64,000 nucleotides of DNA from Saururus chinensis (lineage: Eukaryota > Streptophyta > Magnoliopsida > Piperales > Saururaceae): the NCBI GenBank assembly GCA_035235625.1, contig CP141141.1:15311968-15375967 (forward strand). The letters are read 5' to 3'. The notes under the pieces are model-generated. The model was not told the origin of the DNA and made no database searches. It saw nothing but the letters and a program-made list of their open reading frames with translations. Below, piece by piece: positions 1-9,828 of this stretch (the stretch's first letter is position 1; the number at the start of each line of letters is the position of its first letter). The position numbers were made by a program, and so were the translations under genes.

Positions 1-330
1 TTAATCATCGAGCTTGATGTAGCCTCATAAAGCCCCAAAATCTGTTAAATCGTCACACAATCCTCCAAAGAAGCCCTACAAAATATTAGGCTATCATCTG
101 CAAAAAAAAAAAAAATTGTAAATCTTAGCCCCCTCCATGAGGCTGCCACTCCCATAAGACTTCCTTTCAACAGTGCATCTAGCAAGAGAGCAAACAAGCT
201 CTCAACATAAAGAAGGAAAAGGTATGGAGATAGCGAGTCACCCTATCTAAGGCCACACGAGGGCAAAGTCGAAGCGGGAGCTACTGGTAAAGGGAAATAA
301 TGGGTTGATGAAGTTAAAAAGAAAGAAAAT
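1..330 (-). pseudogene. LINE (non-LTR retrotransposon) reverse transcriptase fragment
   Basis: Read on the minus strand, this edge of the window encodes pieces of a LINE reverse transcriptase: a stretch reading G-D-S-L-S-P-Y-L-F (family form GDPLSPYLF) preceded by a stop, then ESLFALL, and after a frameshift the catalytic-motif remnant ADDSLIF near 75-110. Stops, a poly-A run at about 102-115 and frame changes show it is dead. It continues beyond the left edge, so its size is unknown. Assignment rests on the motif order, which I read by eye. Confidence 0.6.
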
Positions 331-1141
331 ATGAGATAGGTATTTTAAACAATTCCTACCATATTTGTGGAGGTTCATGTCCACAAGGCCATTTTTTGTA
401 TTAAACAAAAATGTGTGATATTTTGTGTATTACATTATATTTTGGGGCTATTTTGGTCTCTCATAAACATTTTACCATCAATTTTACGACAAAGCCTTAT
501 AATTCGTATGATGCTCTATAAAGCTATATTTGGGTTAGCAACTTGGTTGTAGTCTTCTTTGTTTATCCTTTGCAGCTACATTTTGAACCTTTTTTAAGTA
601 ACCTGCAACTGAATTGGATGGAGTACAACAGTAAACATACAAGGCAGATGTAACCCACTACCAGACAATTTTTCTTTGCATGCCTGCGTGATTCATGGAA
701 CAGATTGAATCCAAGGCAGAGAATTCTGGTTCTCGGCTTGAGATATACATTTTGCGTACCTAAAGCAACCATTACGAAATGCGTGCCTAACGTTCATGGT
801 AGTCGCTGGAAAGAAACATAGTAATCTATTTCATGTTATGTGGACGGTTCCACATAGAGTTCTGGCATTCACTAGGTACTGCTCAGGGTGTCATATTTGC
901 AACTTGCTGAGACTTCACAAGTTTTATTATCGTCCCACATCCCTAAAATTGATCCGGTTTATCAAACACAGAAAAAGAATAACATATTGACGGTGGTATA
1001 GACTCTGTTGTGACTCGGATTTTGATGGCCACTTTGCTTCTGTCCGATCACCTACATTCCTGCAATTTAATACATATTTTACCAATTATGTGTGTTATTG
1101 CTGAGTTGAGTTATTGTGTAACTTAATAGTTAGTTATTAAC
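331..1141. other. Intergenic, no feature recognised
   Basis: AT-rich sequence with only short, unrelated reading frames on both strands. I see no gene, RNA or clear repeat in it. Confidence 0.5.
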
Positions 1142-1228
1142 TATTCCCTCTGCCCCAAATTAATTCCTCTATTTAGTTTATTTTAAAAAACCAAGTGGAG
1201 CTATTAATATAGGACAGGGAGAATATTA
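1142..1228. mobile_element. Short foldback MITE of the CTCCCTCTG type
   Basis: An 87-bp foldback: the left end TATTCCCTCTGCCCCAAAT is mirrored by a right end reading AGGACAGGGAGAATATTA, with GAGCTATTAATA before it. The same layout (CTCCCTC-like end, TTTAGTTTATTTT core, GAGCTATTAATA, GGGAG end) recurs at 7320-7427, 8869-9080, about 33139-33227 and 34121-34224. TA-flanked ends suggest a Stowaway-like element. Confidence 0.55.
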
Positions 1229-1647
1229 GTTATTTTAACAAGCCATGCAAATTCTATTTTTACTATAATTTGCTACTGGATGATTCATTAGAATTGGAAT
1301 TCCTTTGCTAATTAGGATTAAAATTCTTATTTGAGGCCTATTTAGCTAAATATTTAAGGATATACTCCAATTTCGGATTAATGAGTGAAAATTGAGTTTA
1401 GTTCAATTAATTAATTATCTTCTCCTCCCCAATTTTTCCCAAAGTTCGACTAAACCTTCCCTCATCTCTCACCTTTCCTGCAATAATTGTGTTGTGAACT
1501 TGCTAGTTTACATCAACAACCAATGCCCTAGCTAGCAAACTTGAGGATATTTATGCATTTCCATTAATTGAGATTTTTGAACTGGTAACAAATTGTAAAA
1601 AAAATTGTTTCGAATTAGTTGCACAAGTTTAGTACCTCCTACATGTG

Positions 1648-3362
1648 GGCCGCCAACAATATCCATTCCACCGTCTCTACTGTACCGTTAAGAAGTTAAA
1701 TAGTGTGGTTAAATTTATTTGACGGGTAAATAAAAAGATAATTTTATCTAACCATTATCTAAATAGAAGGTAATGAAAAAAATTCTTTCATACCCGTTTA
1801 TCCGTTACCCGTTGGTCATAGTTAAAAGTTATATATATATATTAAACATATTAGTATTTATTGGTTTAATTTCAAAAGAGATTAGCTTATAGTCTTTTAG
1901 AATAATTTTCATGTTATGATTCACTACTATGATTTACTCAACAGAAAATATCATTCAAATCCCAAATATTTATTAAATTAGTTTAACTACTTACAATCAT
2001 TTATTAGAGTTGCTACAAGCTACTCTTTGGTAAATGATTTCTCTTTCTAGCATTTCATCTCTAACTATATTTTTTTATAAAAAAATATTTATTTGTTAAT
2101 TTATATTTTATATTCTCTTAAACTTATTTCGCTTTAATGTTTCCCATTTGGTTGCTTTGTCTAATTTCTCTGGTCTTATTAGGTCAAAGTTCATCTTTAA
2201 TCATATGTGCTAAAATTTTAACTAGATATACGGACACTTTGTACTTTTGTAACTCTAAATTTGTTTAGATTCCATTTTGATAACTCAAGCACATGAGTAT
2301 TTTTTTGTTTTTAATAATTATGCTTATGGAGTAATTATTTATGAAAGGAAATGATTGGTGAGTTTGGAGTAGGATTGATGAGCCACCTCTATTATGTTCG
2401 AGGCTAAACTTAAGTTAGTTCAAATCAAAGCTCGAACTTGGGCTAATAGAACAAAACTATTGGGTCAAATAGAACCAAACTCTTACTTGACCCATCCTGA
2501 ATTAGCTTGGTTTGAGCGTTAGTTGTCTTAACTTTAAATGAGTGGTGTAGGTAGTTTATTTTGAGATTTGATACATATTGGTTGGAATCTTAACTATGTT
2601 ACAAATCATGTTTGTATATGAGATTGCAAAATTTAGAATGATAATTTACTTATTGAAATAGGTTTGAATCATCAAGTTTTGAATGACCAAATAGGTTTAA
2701 GTGAATTTTTTTCTAAAGGGGGGACTCTTTTAATTTTTTTAGTAATGATGTCATTATCTAATCAACTTGGGTTGACCAAGGCCAACCACTAATCTAGGTG
2801 AGGGTTTAGGCTAGGTTTTAAAATATTGTTTGAAAAAGACATTAATAAATGATGTGCATTAGTGCATGTGGTTTCATTCTTACCGGCAAGACTCCTTTAA
2901 AGTCATCTGGCTATGAAAAAGCAATTATCATTCTTCTCAAATTTAGGATTCTTCTGTAACTGACAACGAATGAATGTTTTAGAGTTAGACTTATATGGTA
3001 GGAAAGAATTATTAGAAAACAAGTGGTTTTATTAGGTATATACCTAATATATGTGTCTATTTACATTTTATGTTTAATCCTTACAATTTATTTAAAACAA
3101 CTATAAATAATAGTAGTAATGATGTTAATTTTTTACCTTAGTAATATCTAATTAAATGAATAAAAAAATTTATTTTAGCCTTTTTGAGCATATTTTAAAA
3201 AATATAATGGATAATAACTATCTAATTAACTGGCTGGTTATTAGTAGAATGAACAGTGATGAAAGTACCTATATCGTTTACTTAATAAAATGATTATAGA
3301 TAAATATTTAGAAAATAGTTATAGAATAAGTTATACCGTAACCATATTGTTCCACTGACAAC
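1648..3362. mobile_element. Probable hAT-type DNA element, non-coding
   Basis: A 10-bp direct repeat, CCTACATGTG, flanks this 1.7-kb segment (1638-1647 and 3363-3372). The two ends are partly inverted to each other: both carry AACAATAT close to the boundary, and the right end read inward begins GGTTGTCAGTGGAACAATAT, resembling hAT termini. hAT elements duplicate 8 bp, so two bases of the match may be chance or terminus. No transposase is visible inside; the interior is AT-rich with TACCCGTT-like repeats near 1790-1815. Confidence 0.4.
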
Positions 3363-3721
3363 CCTACATGTGACTACACAAGGCCTCTCACATTGGTTGG
3401 GGGGCCAAGAAATGAATAATTTTTTACAAATTAATATAAATGATGAGATTTTTATTTGAAAATAACCAAAAAAGTTATGCTAGATGGGTTCCTATTTGTA
3501 ATTATTGCTGCCTTGGCATACCCATGACATCTGTTATTGGTCACAAACTTCCTATATAAGTTACCATTATAGGAGCAGGACATAAATTTTAAGATAAAGC
3601 AAGGGGGCCATGGCCCCCCACTATCCCTATGTAAATACGTCAGAGTAGGTACAATGAACTTTTAGCAAAAATTGCTATGTCAAAAATGAATACTGAAAAA
3701 GTGGATGAGTCTACTACCAGT

Positions 3722-3835
3722 CTGTTAGCCAGCCCACCCCTTTAATACAGTTGGTGAATACCTCTACCATCTGTGTATATCTAGACGATGGTTATCTACC
3801 AACTCTGTATAGGCAGGGTGGGCTGGCTAAAACAG
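3722..3835. repeat. Palindromic foldback element (hairpin), 114 bp
   Basis: The left arm begins CTGTTAGCCAGCCCACCC and the right arm ends GGGTGGGCTGGCTAAAACAG. Pairing continues inward (TTGGTGAATACC against CTACCAA, ACCATC against GATGGT) to a loop near TGTGTATATCTA. The whole unit folds into one long imperfect stem. It lies 58 bp beyond the stop codon of the CPBP protease gene and may be in its 3' UTR. It is most likely a MITE. Confidence 0.7.
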
Positions 3836-3893
3836 GTGGTGGCAGACTTCTCATCTTCTTCAATTTTGCATGCTGCAAAAAGTCAATATGGTC

Positions 3894-5988
3894 TCATGAA
3901 AGGATTGTTACCAGCAGAGTTAGAGCATTATACAGAGAATGAATGACAAAAGAAGAGGACAACTTCCCCGTCCAGCAATAGGCGGATCCTAATATGCATC
4001 CAATGAGGAACAACTGCACTGAGTTCTCGACGGAGAGGTGAGCAGCAGTGAATACACAAGCACTAGTTGCAATTGCTCGTTGCCAATCCATCATGGAAGC
4101 AAGGCAGGTGAGCAAAAATCCCCTGTAAATGGTTTCTTCCAAGAGAGGAGTGATGAAACAGTAGACCAGGAAGCCTGCAAATTTGGCTATTAGCCCACTT
4201 GAAAGAATCTCCTTCACTATCGGGTTATTCACATCCTGCAGCAGACATATATTCCAAATCATTTAAAATAGAGTCCTCCTGCCGTTGTTCCACAAACTAG
4301 CTGGACAAGTTCAATGAGTTCGAAGGCAGGTGAATTGGAGATTAACCGATCTAGTACTTGAAATCTTAGTTCAAATGTACAGACAAGAGACAGGAGAAAC
4401 AACTAGCCTTGGGTCCAATGAGCCAGTCAGCAAGGATAGAGGTCAGTAGGACTAACAAAATTAGGAATGTAAGACCCATTGCAGAAGCCTTAATCCAGCT
4501 CCTTCCTTCTGCAACCTTCTTGCCAACAAAGAAGTCAGATAGCTTAAATTGGTGATCTGCACTTGTATACCTTAAAAGAGCCAATGCACCCAAAAGCTCC
4601 AACGTCTGTATCAAAACAAGTGATACTACCTGAAAGAAGTAATGATTATGAATAACGGACATCATTAATTTACAAACAACTGAAAATTCTTCAATAGATA
4701 TTTTACGGTTAGGATACAAAATCTCATTAGGCTAGACTGTAAGTTTTAGCAAAATCAATTCTTCTCAAATCTTAAAAATAATCAGAATTTCGTTTGGTAA
4801 AGATTTTTTGCAATTTTAATTCTGGTAAAATCCGAGTTAAAATTTTAGATTCACTTAAAATTTGGTTTGGTAACCAAATTTTGAGCAATTCTATTAAAAT
4901 ATTCCAAAATCTAACCTTGGATTTTGTATCCAAACATTGAGGATCAAATGGTATGCAGAAATGGCAGGTAGACAAAACCCTGTGCCTCTTGCAAAAGCCA
5001 ATATTAAGTATTCCCAGGGTGAAATATCTGAACTTTAGCACCAGGCCCACAAAAATTCTTAAAAACTTCAAAAAAACAAAATTGAAATATGAACACGCCC
5101 ATTAGAATCCCAACCTTCTCCTTTGCAAGCTCCTTTTTACCATTCAAAACAGGTAAAAATGTACTGAGGCAGGTTTGTATTGTAAATTGGGCATAAACAA
5201 CAAACATAACATGATTATATCCAAAATATGGCATCTCCCAAGAGGATGACCAAAATCTTATCGTTTTCTATTGCATAAATCGCAATCGGCTGTTAATACA
5301 ATCACTAATCAAGGACCCTTACGCAAACTACACTTAGTAGGTAAAAACAAACAGTCACCCAAAATCCAAACCTCAGTAAGAGGATCAAGAGCAGTTTGGT
5401 GAAGAACATGGGCAACAACGGAAAGCCCTCCAAAGCTGAGAGGAATGTGTAAACCGAAGAAATAAGCTCCCATAGTGCTCCACACGCTCCCACTCTCCCA
5501 TGGAACATCAAACGACAATGCCGAAAATCCCTGCGCGCAGAAACCATTTTACGGTTAATTTTCCCAACTTGCACAACAGGAAAGCTCAGTGAACAAAGCA
5601 CACAAGAACTACAACTGAACAATCAAGCACAGACCCAAATGGTCAATCCCATGTTCTGACGTTGTGATTAAGTGCCATCCCTTAATGTGCCAAGATAAGA
5701 ACGTATCGATGAACCCATGTTAAAAGTCGTTTTTCTTGAGAATTAATGGCCAAAAACAAGTACAAGAAGTCGAAAATTAAAGGAAATAAACTCAATCTGA
5801 AAAGCAAGAGTTTCTCCAACCTGAAGAACTTGTTTTTCGTACTCCTTGTGAGTGCAGGAAATCCTGAGAGAATGTCTGGATAAGATGACAGGAGCTGAAG
5901 CAGAAGGGAAAGGTGGAAGGTTCAAATTTCTGCCATATTTGGTGAGAGATGGGAAGCATATAAGCCTTGCAATTGGAGCCAAAATCAT
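3894..5988 (-). CDS. CPBP/CAAX-type intramembrane protease, probably plastid-targeted
   Basis: Four exons on the minus strand, all joined in phase 0: 5988-5821, 5530-5372, 4629-4408 and 4235-3894, giving 296 residues. Residues 1-50 are rich in Ser, Arg and Pro and lack acids, like a chloroplast transit peptide. Several hydrophobic segments follow. Exon 4 holds the family signature: Glu216-Glu217-xxx-Arg221 (LLEETIYRGFLL), His249 (FTAAHLS) and His282/Asn286 (VIHSLYN), the metal-binding and catalytic residues of CPBP (ABI) proteases, so the active site looks intact. Substrate is unknown. Introns 1 and 2 have GT donors (CAG/GTTGGA and GAG/GTTTGG); intron 3 appears to start with GC (AAG/GCTAGT). 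Intron 2 holds AT-rich repeat sequence. The start is the first Met of the open frame in exon 1. No in-frame stops, so probably functional. Confidence 0.88.
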
Positions 5989-6200
5989 TTTCTGTTCTGC
6001 CTTCTCTGCTTCAGCTTCTTCGGTCTCCTTACGATATGACCGAGTTACGAAGAGTCAGAATTCTCTTTCTACACTTCCAGTCCAGACAAATCTGAGCATT
6101 TTCTCCTGTTTCTTCTCATTGGTGGCCAACTCGGAAACGGAAGACTGAAGTGATACTTGTTCAAGGAATCTTGTACAAAAGACTAGAAAATATTTTTTTA

Positions 6201-6776
6201 ATATGAGGGTCATTTAGGTATTGAATTAATTCAATAGCGAATTAATTTAAGTAGTAAATTTAATTCAAAAATTTACCATTAAAATTGAATTACGTTTGGT
6301 TAAAGAATTTGTTAGAATAAATTTAGATGTCGCGTCAAACCTAATTTTAAAACTTTAAACTAATATAACTCTCTCTCTCTCGAATTTTAATATACACGTT
6401 CTTCGTACTATTATGTTTTTAACTTCAAGCTCTATCAAACAAGATCCCACAAGGGTAGGTAATTTTGAATTTTTAAAGTGGGCTCTACCTATATGACGTA
6501 TTTGTCAATGCTCAAATTGATATGAACAATAACCATTGAAAAATATAGAATCTGTAATTTTTAAAACGGTGATTAGGAGACTGAATCAACTGAATTACCT
6601 CATGAGGTGATTTAGTGATTCAGGCTGATTCAGGCTTGAAACGGCCTGAATCTAACTTCAGTACTAAATTTTTAATTCAACGCAACTTCTATACACAAAC
6701 AGGATTTTAAAAATTCAGTGTTGAATCGACATTGAATTGACTAAATCTTCTCATGATTTAGTACCCAAACAACCCC
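6201..6776. mobile_element. PIF/Harbinger-like (Tourist-type) MITE with TTA duplication
   Basis: A 576-bp non-coding insert flanked by TTA on both sides (6198-6200, 6777-6779). Its ends are inverted: left GAGGGTCATTTAGGTATT, right read inward GGGGTTGTTTGGGTACTAAA. The flanking sequence occurs again at about 7080-7215 without the insert, an empty-site copy that fixes the boundaries. TTA duplication and GGG-starting ends fit the PIF/Harbinger superfamily. Confidence 0.72.
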
Positions 6777-6968
6777 TTAGAATGAATAGAAAACAGTTGA
6801 TCTGGTAAACTTATTTATATGACAAAAGTTTATAAGAGTTTGGGCTCACTCCTCCCAGCCATGTGAAGCGTAAGGAATGCCTGCAAGAAAGCATTTTTCA
6901 TGTTCCCTACTCATCATGAGCCGAGCATAAGGAATGCATGTGAAACATCTATTTTTTAGATCTTTGGC

Positions 6969-6996
6969 ACACATGCTAGCGCAGGCTAGCATGTGT
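6969..6996. repeat. Perfect 12-bp-arm palindrome
   Basis: ACACATGCTAGC, a GCAG spacer, then GCTAGCATGTGT: a perfect inverted repeat. It lies in the repeat segment between the two halves of the local duplication (6150-6860 and 7080-7215). No function is evident. Confidence 0.7.
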
Positions 6997-7079
6997 TCAA
7001 TCGATCTCGAAAATGGACACTTCATAGGTGTTCCTTACACTCGTCTCATTGTCAGAGCATAGCATAAAAAACGCTTCCA

Positions 7080-7300
7080 TGAAGTAATACTTATTCAAGG
7101 AATCTTCTACAAAAGAATAGAAAATAATTTTTTTAGAATGAATAGAAAATAGTTGATCATTATATATATACCATTAAACTTATTTATATAACAAAAGTTT
7201 GTAAAAGCATGGGCTCATGCCCATGTTACGTAGAGGGCATTACTCCACATGGACCATTAGATTTAAATTTGATGGCCCTAAGAGCACGTCCATGCTCTTA
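7080..7300. repeat. Local duplicate of 6150-6200/6780-6860 plus a palindromic tail
   Basis: Positions 7080-7215 repeat the sequence on both sides of the MITE at 6201-6776 with scattered substitutions, including a run of T then AGAATGAATAG and AACTTATTTATAT. The tail at 7210-7300 (GGGCTCATGCCCAT, then GACCATTAGATTTAAATTTGA) resembles the palindromic repeats at 27.5 kb and 46.9 kb. Confidence 0.55.
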
Positions 7301-7319
7301 TTAATAGGCCTCTATTTAT

Positions 7320-7427
7320 ATACTCTCTCAGACATTATTAACTCTATTTAATTTTTTAAAATAAATTAAATTTAGCTTATTTTGAAAAATTAAATAGAGC
7401 TATTAATATGAGAATGGAGGGACATTA
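7320..7427. mobile_element. Short foldback MITE of the CTCCCTCTG type
   Basis: Begins TACTCTCTCAGACATTATTA and ends GAGAATGGAGGGACATTA, with a second GAGCTATTAATATG in the right arm; related to 1142-1228. Confidence 0.5.
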
Positions 7428-8625
7428 AAATAAGTTTTCAATGACTACGACTTATGAAGCGGATGCCCTGAGTTCACTGCCAATATGCGGGGAGACGATT
7501 GCATGCAAGATTATATGTTGTAAGAGGGTTGGTTGCCCTACCCATTCTAAGTAGGTCTTAAAAGGAATTAGACACCCATAGTTAACAAAAAATGTATAAA
7601 ATCACAAAAAGATTTTAATTAATACCATTATTTTTTTCAAGTATTTGTGGGTTTCGACTAACTATAAAGCCACAATTGTTGCTAATTAAAACATCTTAAC
7701 TCTTAGCAACAAATTTACAGTAATATGAGACCTACATTTTATCTTAGACAATGGTGAAACAAAGTTTGTACAAATGTAAGTTTTAATCCAACTCTAATTT
7801 GATACTATTCCATCCATCTAGTTTTTGCACTTGCCAAGTGGTATTTCTTATGTTTATTGAGTTTGATGAATTTAATCCATATTAAGTAATAATATTTCAT
7901 ATAAAATTGTACTTAAAAACTCCTTATATATTCAAAGTTGACATACAAACATTAGTCGTTGCTATTACATGTATGATACACTTCCTATTTAAAGGGAACT
8001 ATTACCTTCATGAAACACTTCCTAGTCCTCATCTCCTATGCTTTTTGTGGGATAGTGATATTCTTATACCCATTTTCCTTACACTATAGATATTACACTA
8101 CTTATGATTGGATAGAGAAAAGTGAATCTTATGTCGTTAGGTGGGACACACCTTTCTTCTCCAATCAAACGTGGTGTAAGGTCTATGGTGTAGAGAACAT
8201 GGGTGTACAAATATCATTTTCCTTTTTTGTGACCATATTTCCTACTTTAGCATATCCATTTCTTGAATAATTGTTCAATAAAAATGATCAACAAACCTTT
8301 TAATGCTGACATAGAGGGCTTTGAGAGATATATGTGGACATGTGGGCCCAAAATTATTTAAAACCCTCAAATGGAAAGAAGATATTATTGCGTACTTGGG
8401 GAGTGCCATTTCGGATTTACTCTCCCACTTTATAGGAGCCCTCTATTCTCAAGATCTATGGTACTCCTACTTTATAGGAGTTTTTGATTATCAAGAACGA
8501 TGGTGCTAACATGGTCTAGTGCATGAGCCATTGATCTCGATTCGTGTAAAGTGAGAGTAACTCCATAAAGTACTCCAAGAGTCTTCAATAATTTCTGAAT
8601 AGAGGGTTTTGTTGAATAGTTTTGT
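7428..8625. other. Intergenic, no gene recognised
   Basis: AT-rich sequence. The open frames here (for example 8010-8270, plus strand) show no family features and no splice context. A small imperfect repeat built on CACTTTATAGGAG / TACTTTATAGGAG occurs at 8427-8480. Confidence 0.45.
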
Positions 8626-8750
8626 TGGGTTTGTATCATAATCCATTTCTAATTCGATCACTTTGAGCCAAAGCAATGACCAAAGGGAATGACCAAAACA
8701 GTTATAAAAGCAAAAGCAGTGACCAAGGAAATGGATTATGATAGAACCCA
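8626..8750. mobile_element. Small MITE with about 23-bp terminal inverted repeats
   Basis: The left end TGGGTTTGTATCATAATCCA (continuing TTTC) is inverted at the right end, GGATTATGATAGAACCCA preceded by GAAAT. The interior has a threefold AATGACCAA / AGTGACCAA pattern. No convincing target duplication was found. Confidence 0.6.
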
Positions 8751-8868
8751 GACTTAATCAAATTGATGTGGCAGATGATAGCTAAAATGTTTGCCATAAT
8801 ATTTGAGGGCATTTTGACATGGTGATCCTATCTATGCCGAGGAAACAACAATCATTTTTTTTTAAAAT

Positions 8869-9080
8869 TAATACTTCCACTATCCCATATTAATAGATAC
8901 ATTTGAAAAAATAGTGGCTTTTATTGAATGGTAAAATACACATCTATGAGAAGAGAAAATTAGCTTATGATACTCTTTTTTAAGTACCCAATCACTTAAA
9001 TTTAAGAAAATAGAACTATTAATATGGAACAAACCTTTTTTGTCAATTGGAGCGATTAATTTTTTACAGAGGGAGTATTA
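8869..9080. mobile_element. Stowaway-like MITE
   Basis: Begins TAATACTTCCACTATCCC and ends ACAGAGGGAGTATTA, an inverted pair with TA at each end; the interior includes ATTAATATGG. Confidence 0.55.
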
Positions 9081-9828
9081 GATGATTAAGCCCCATTATC
9101 ATAATGACTTAATTTCACAAAACCATGAGCCCAATAATTGCCATAGTTCTCCCTTCTTCCCACCATGCCTAAGATTATGGGTATGGCTAGTCCTCGTCCA
9201 ACTAGTTGGCAGACAAGGTTTATCCATGTTATTAGTAAGTTTTGCAAAAACCATGGGATAATACATGAAACCACAATCCCATACTCTCCTCAATCTAATA
9301 GTTTCATACAAAGGTCAAAATAAAATACTTTGAACTAATGAAAGCAAGAAAGCCTAGTTTAAAATTTCTCAAAGTGTGAGGATGCCTTGCCAAGGTTAAA
9401 ATTCCCAATATAAGGGTAAAAGACCTAGGACCTAATGTGACACCTATAATTTTTGAAAAGAATTTTTGAACCTTTTAAATTATAATCTTGAGGAGTAAAA
9501 TACTTAAGAAAATAGTAATGATGATAATAAGAGGATAGGGAGATTATTATTTAATTTGAAAGTAAGAGCGTAGATGAATCACTCACACTTAAATAAACTC
9601 GTCGGTGAAACAATATTTTCATTGTCATAGAGGTTTGACATGTCGATGAACCTACCGATGAAACAAAAAATCCTCTATTGGTGAGATTAGATGTGTTGAT
9701 GGACTCGTTGATGAAGCTGTATTTCTTTTGTCAGCAAGGTTCGATGCATCAGTGACGCTGGAACCAACCTACCGACTGTAGCAAAACTGCAATTGAAGTG
9801 GTTTTAGACGGTTTTTGGAGTTGGTTAG
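9081..9828. other. Old repeat sequence rich in TCGATGA/CCGATGA words
   Basis: No gene. From about 9590 to 9770 short words such as GTCGGTGAAACA, GTCGATGAACC and CCGATGAAACA alternate irregularly. The same style of sequence continues after the LTR insertion at 14433-15110, so the LTR apparently landed inside it. Confidence 0.45.

Noticed and set aside
5004-5234. 76-codon minus-strand frame inside intron 2 of the CPBP gene as an additional exon
   Set aside because: Exons 2 and 3 already join in phase 0 across a conserved boundary (LTE to VVSLVLIQT); including this frame would break the family alignment.
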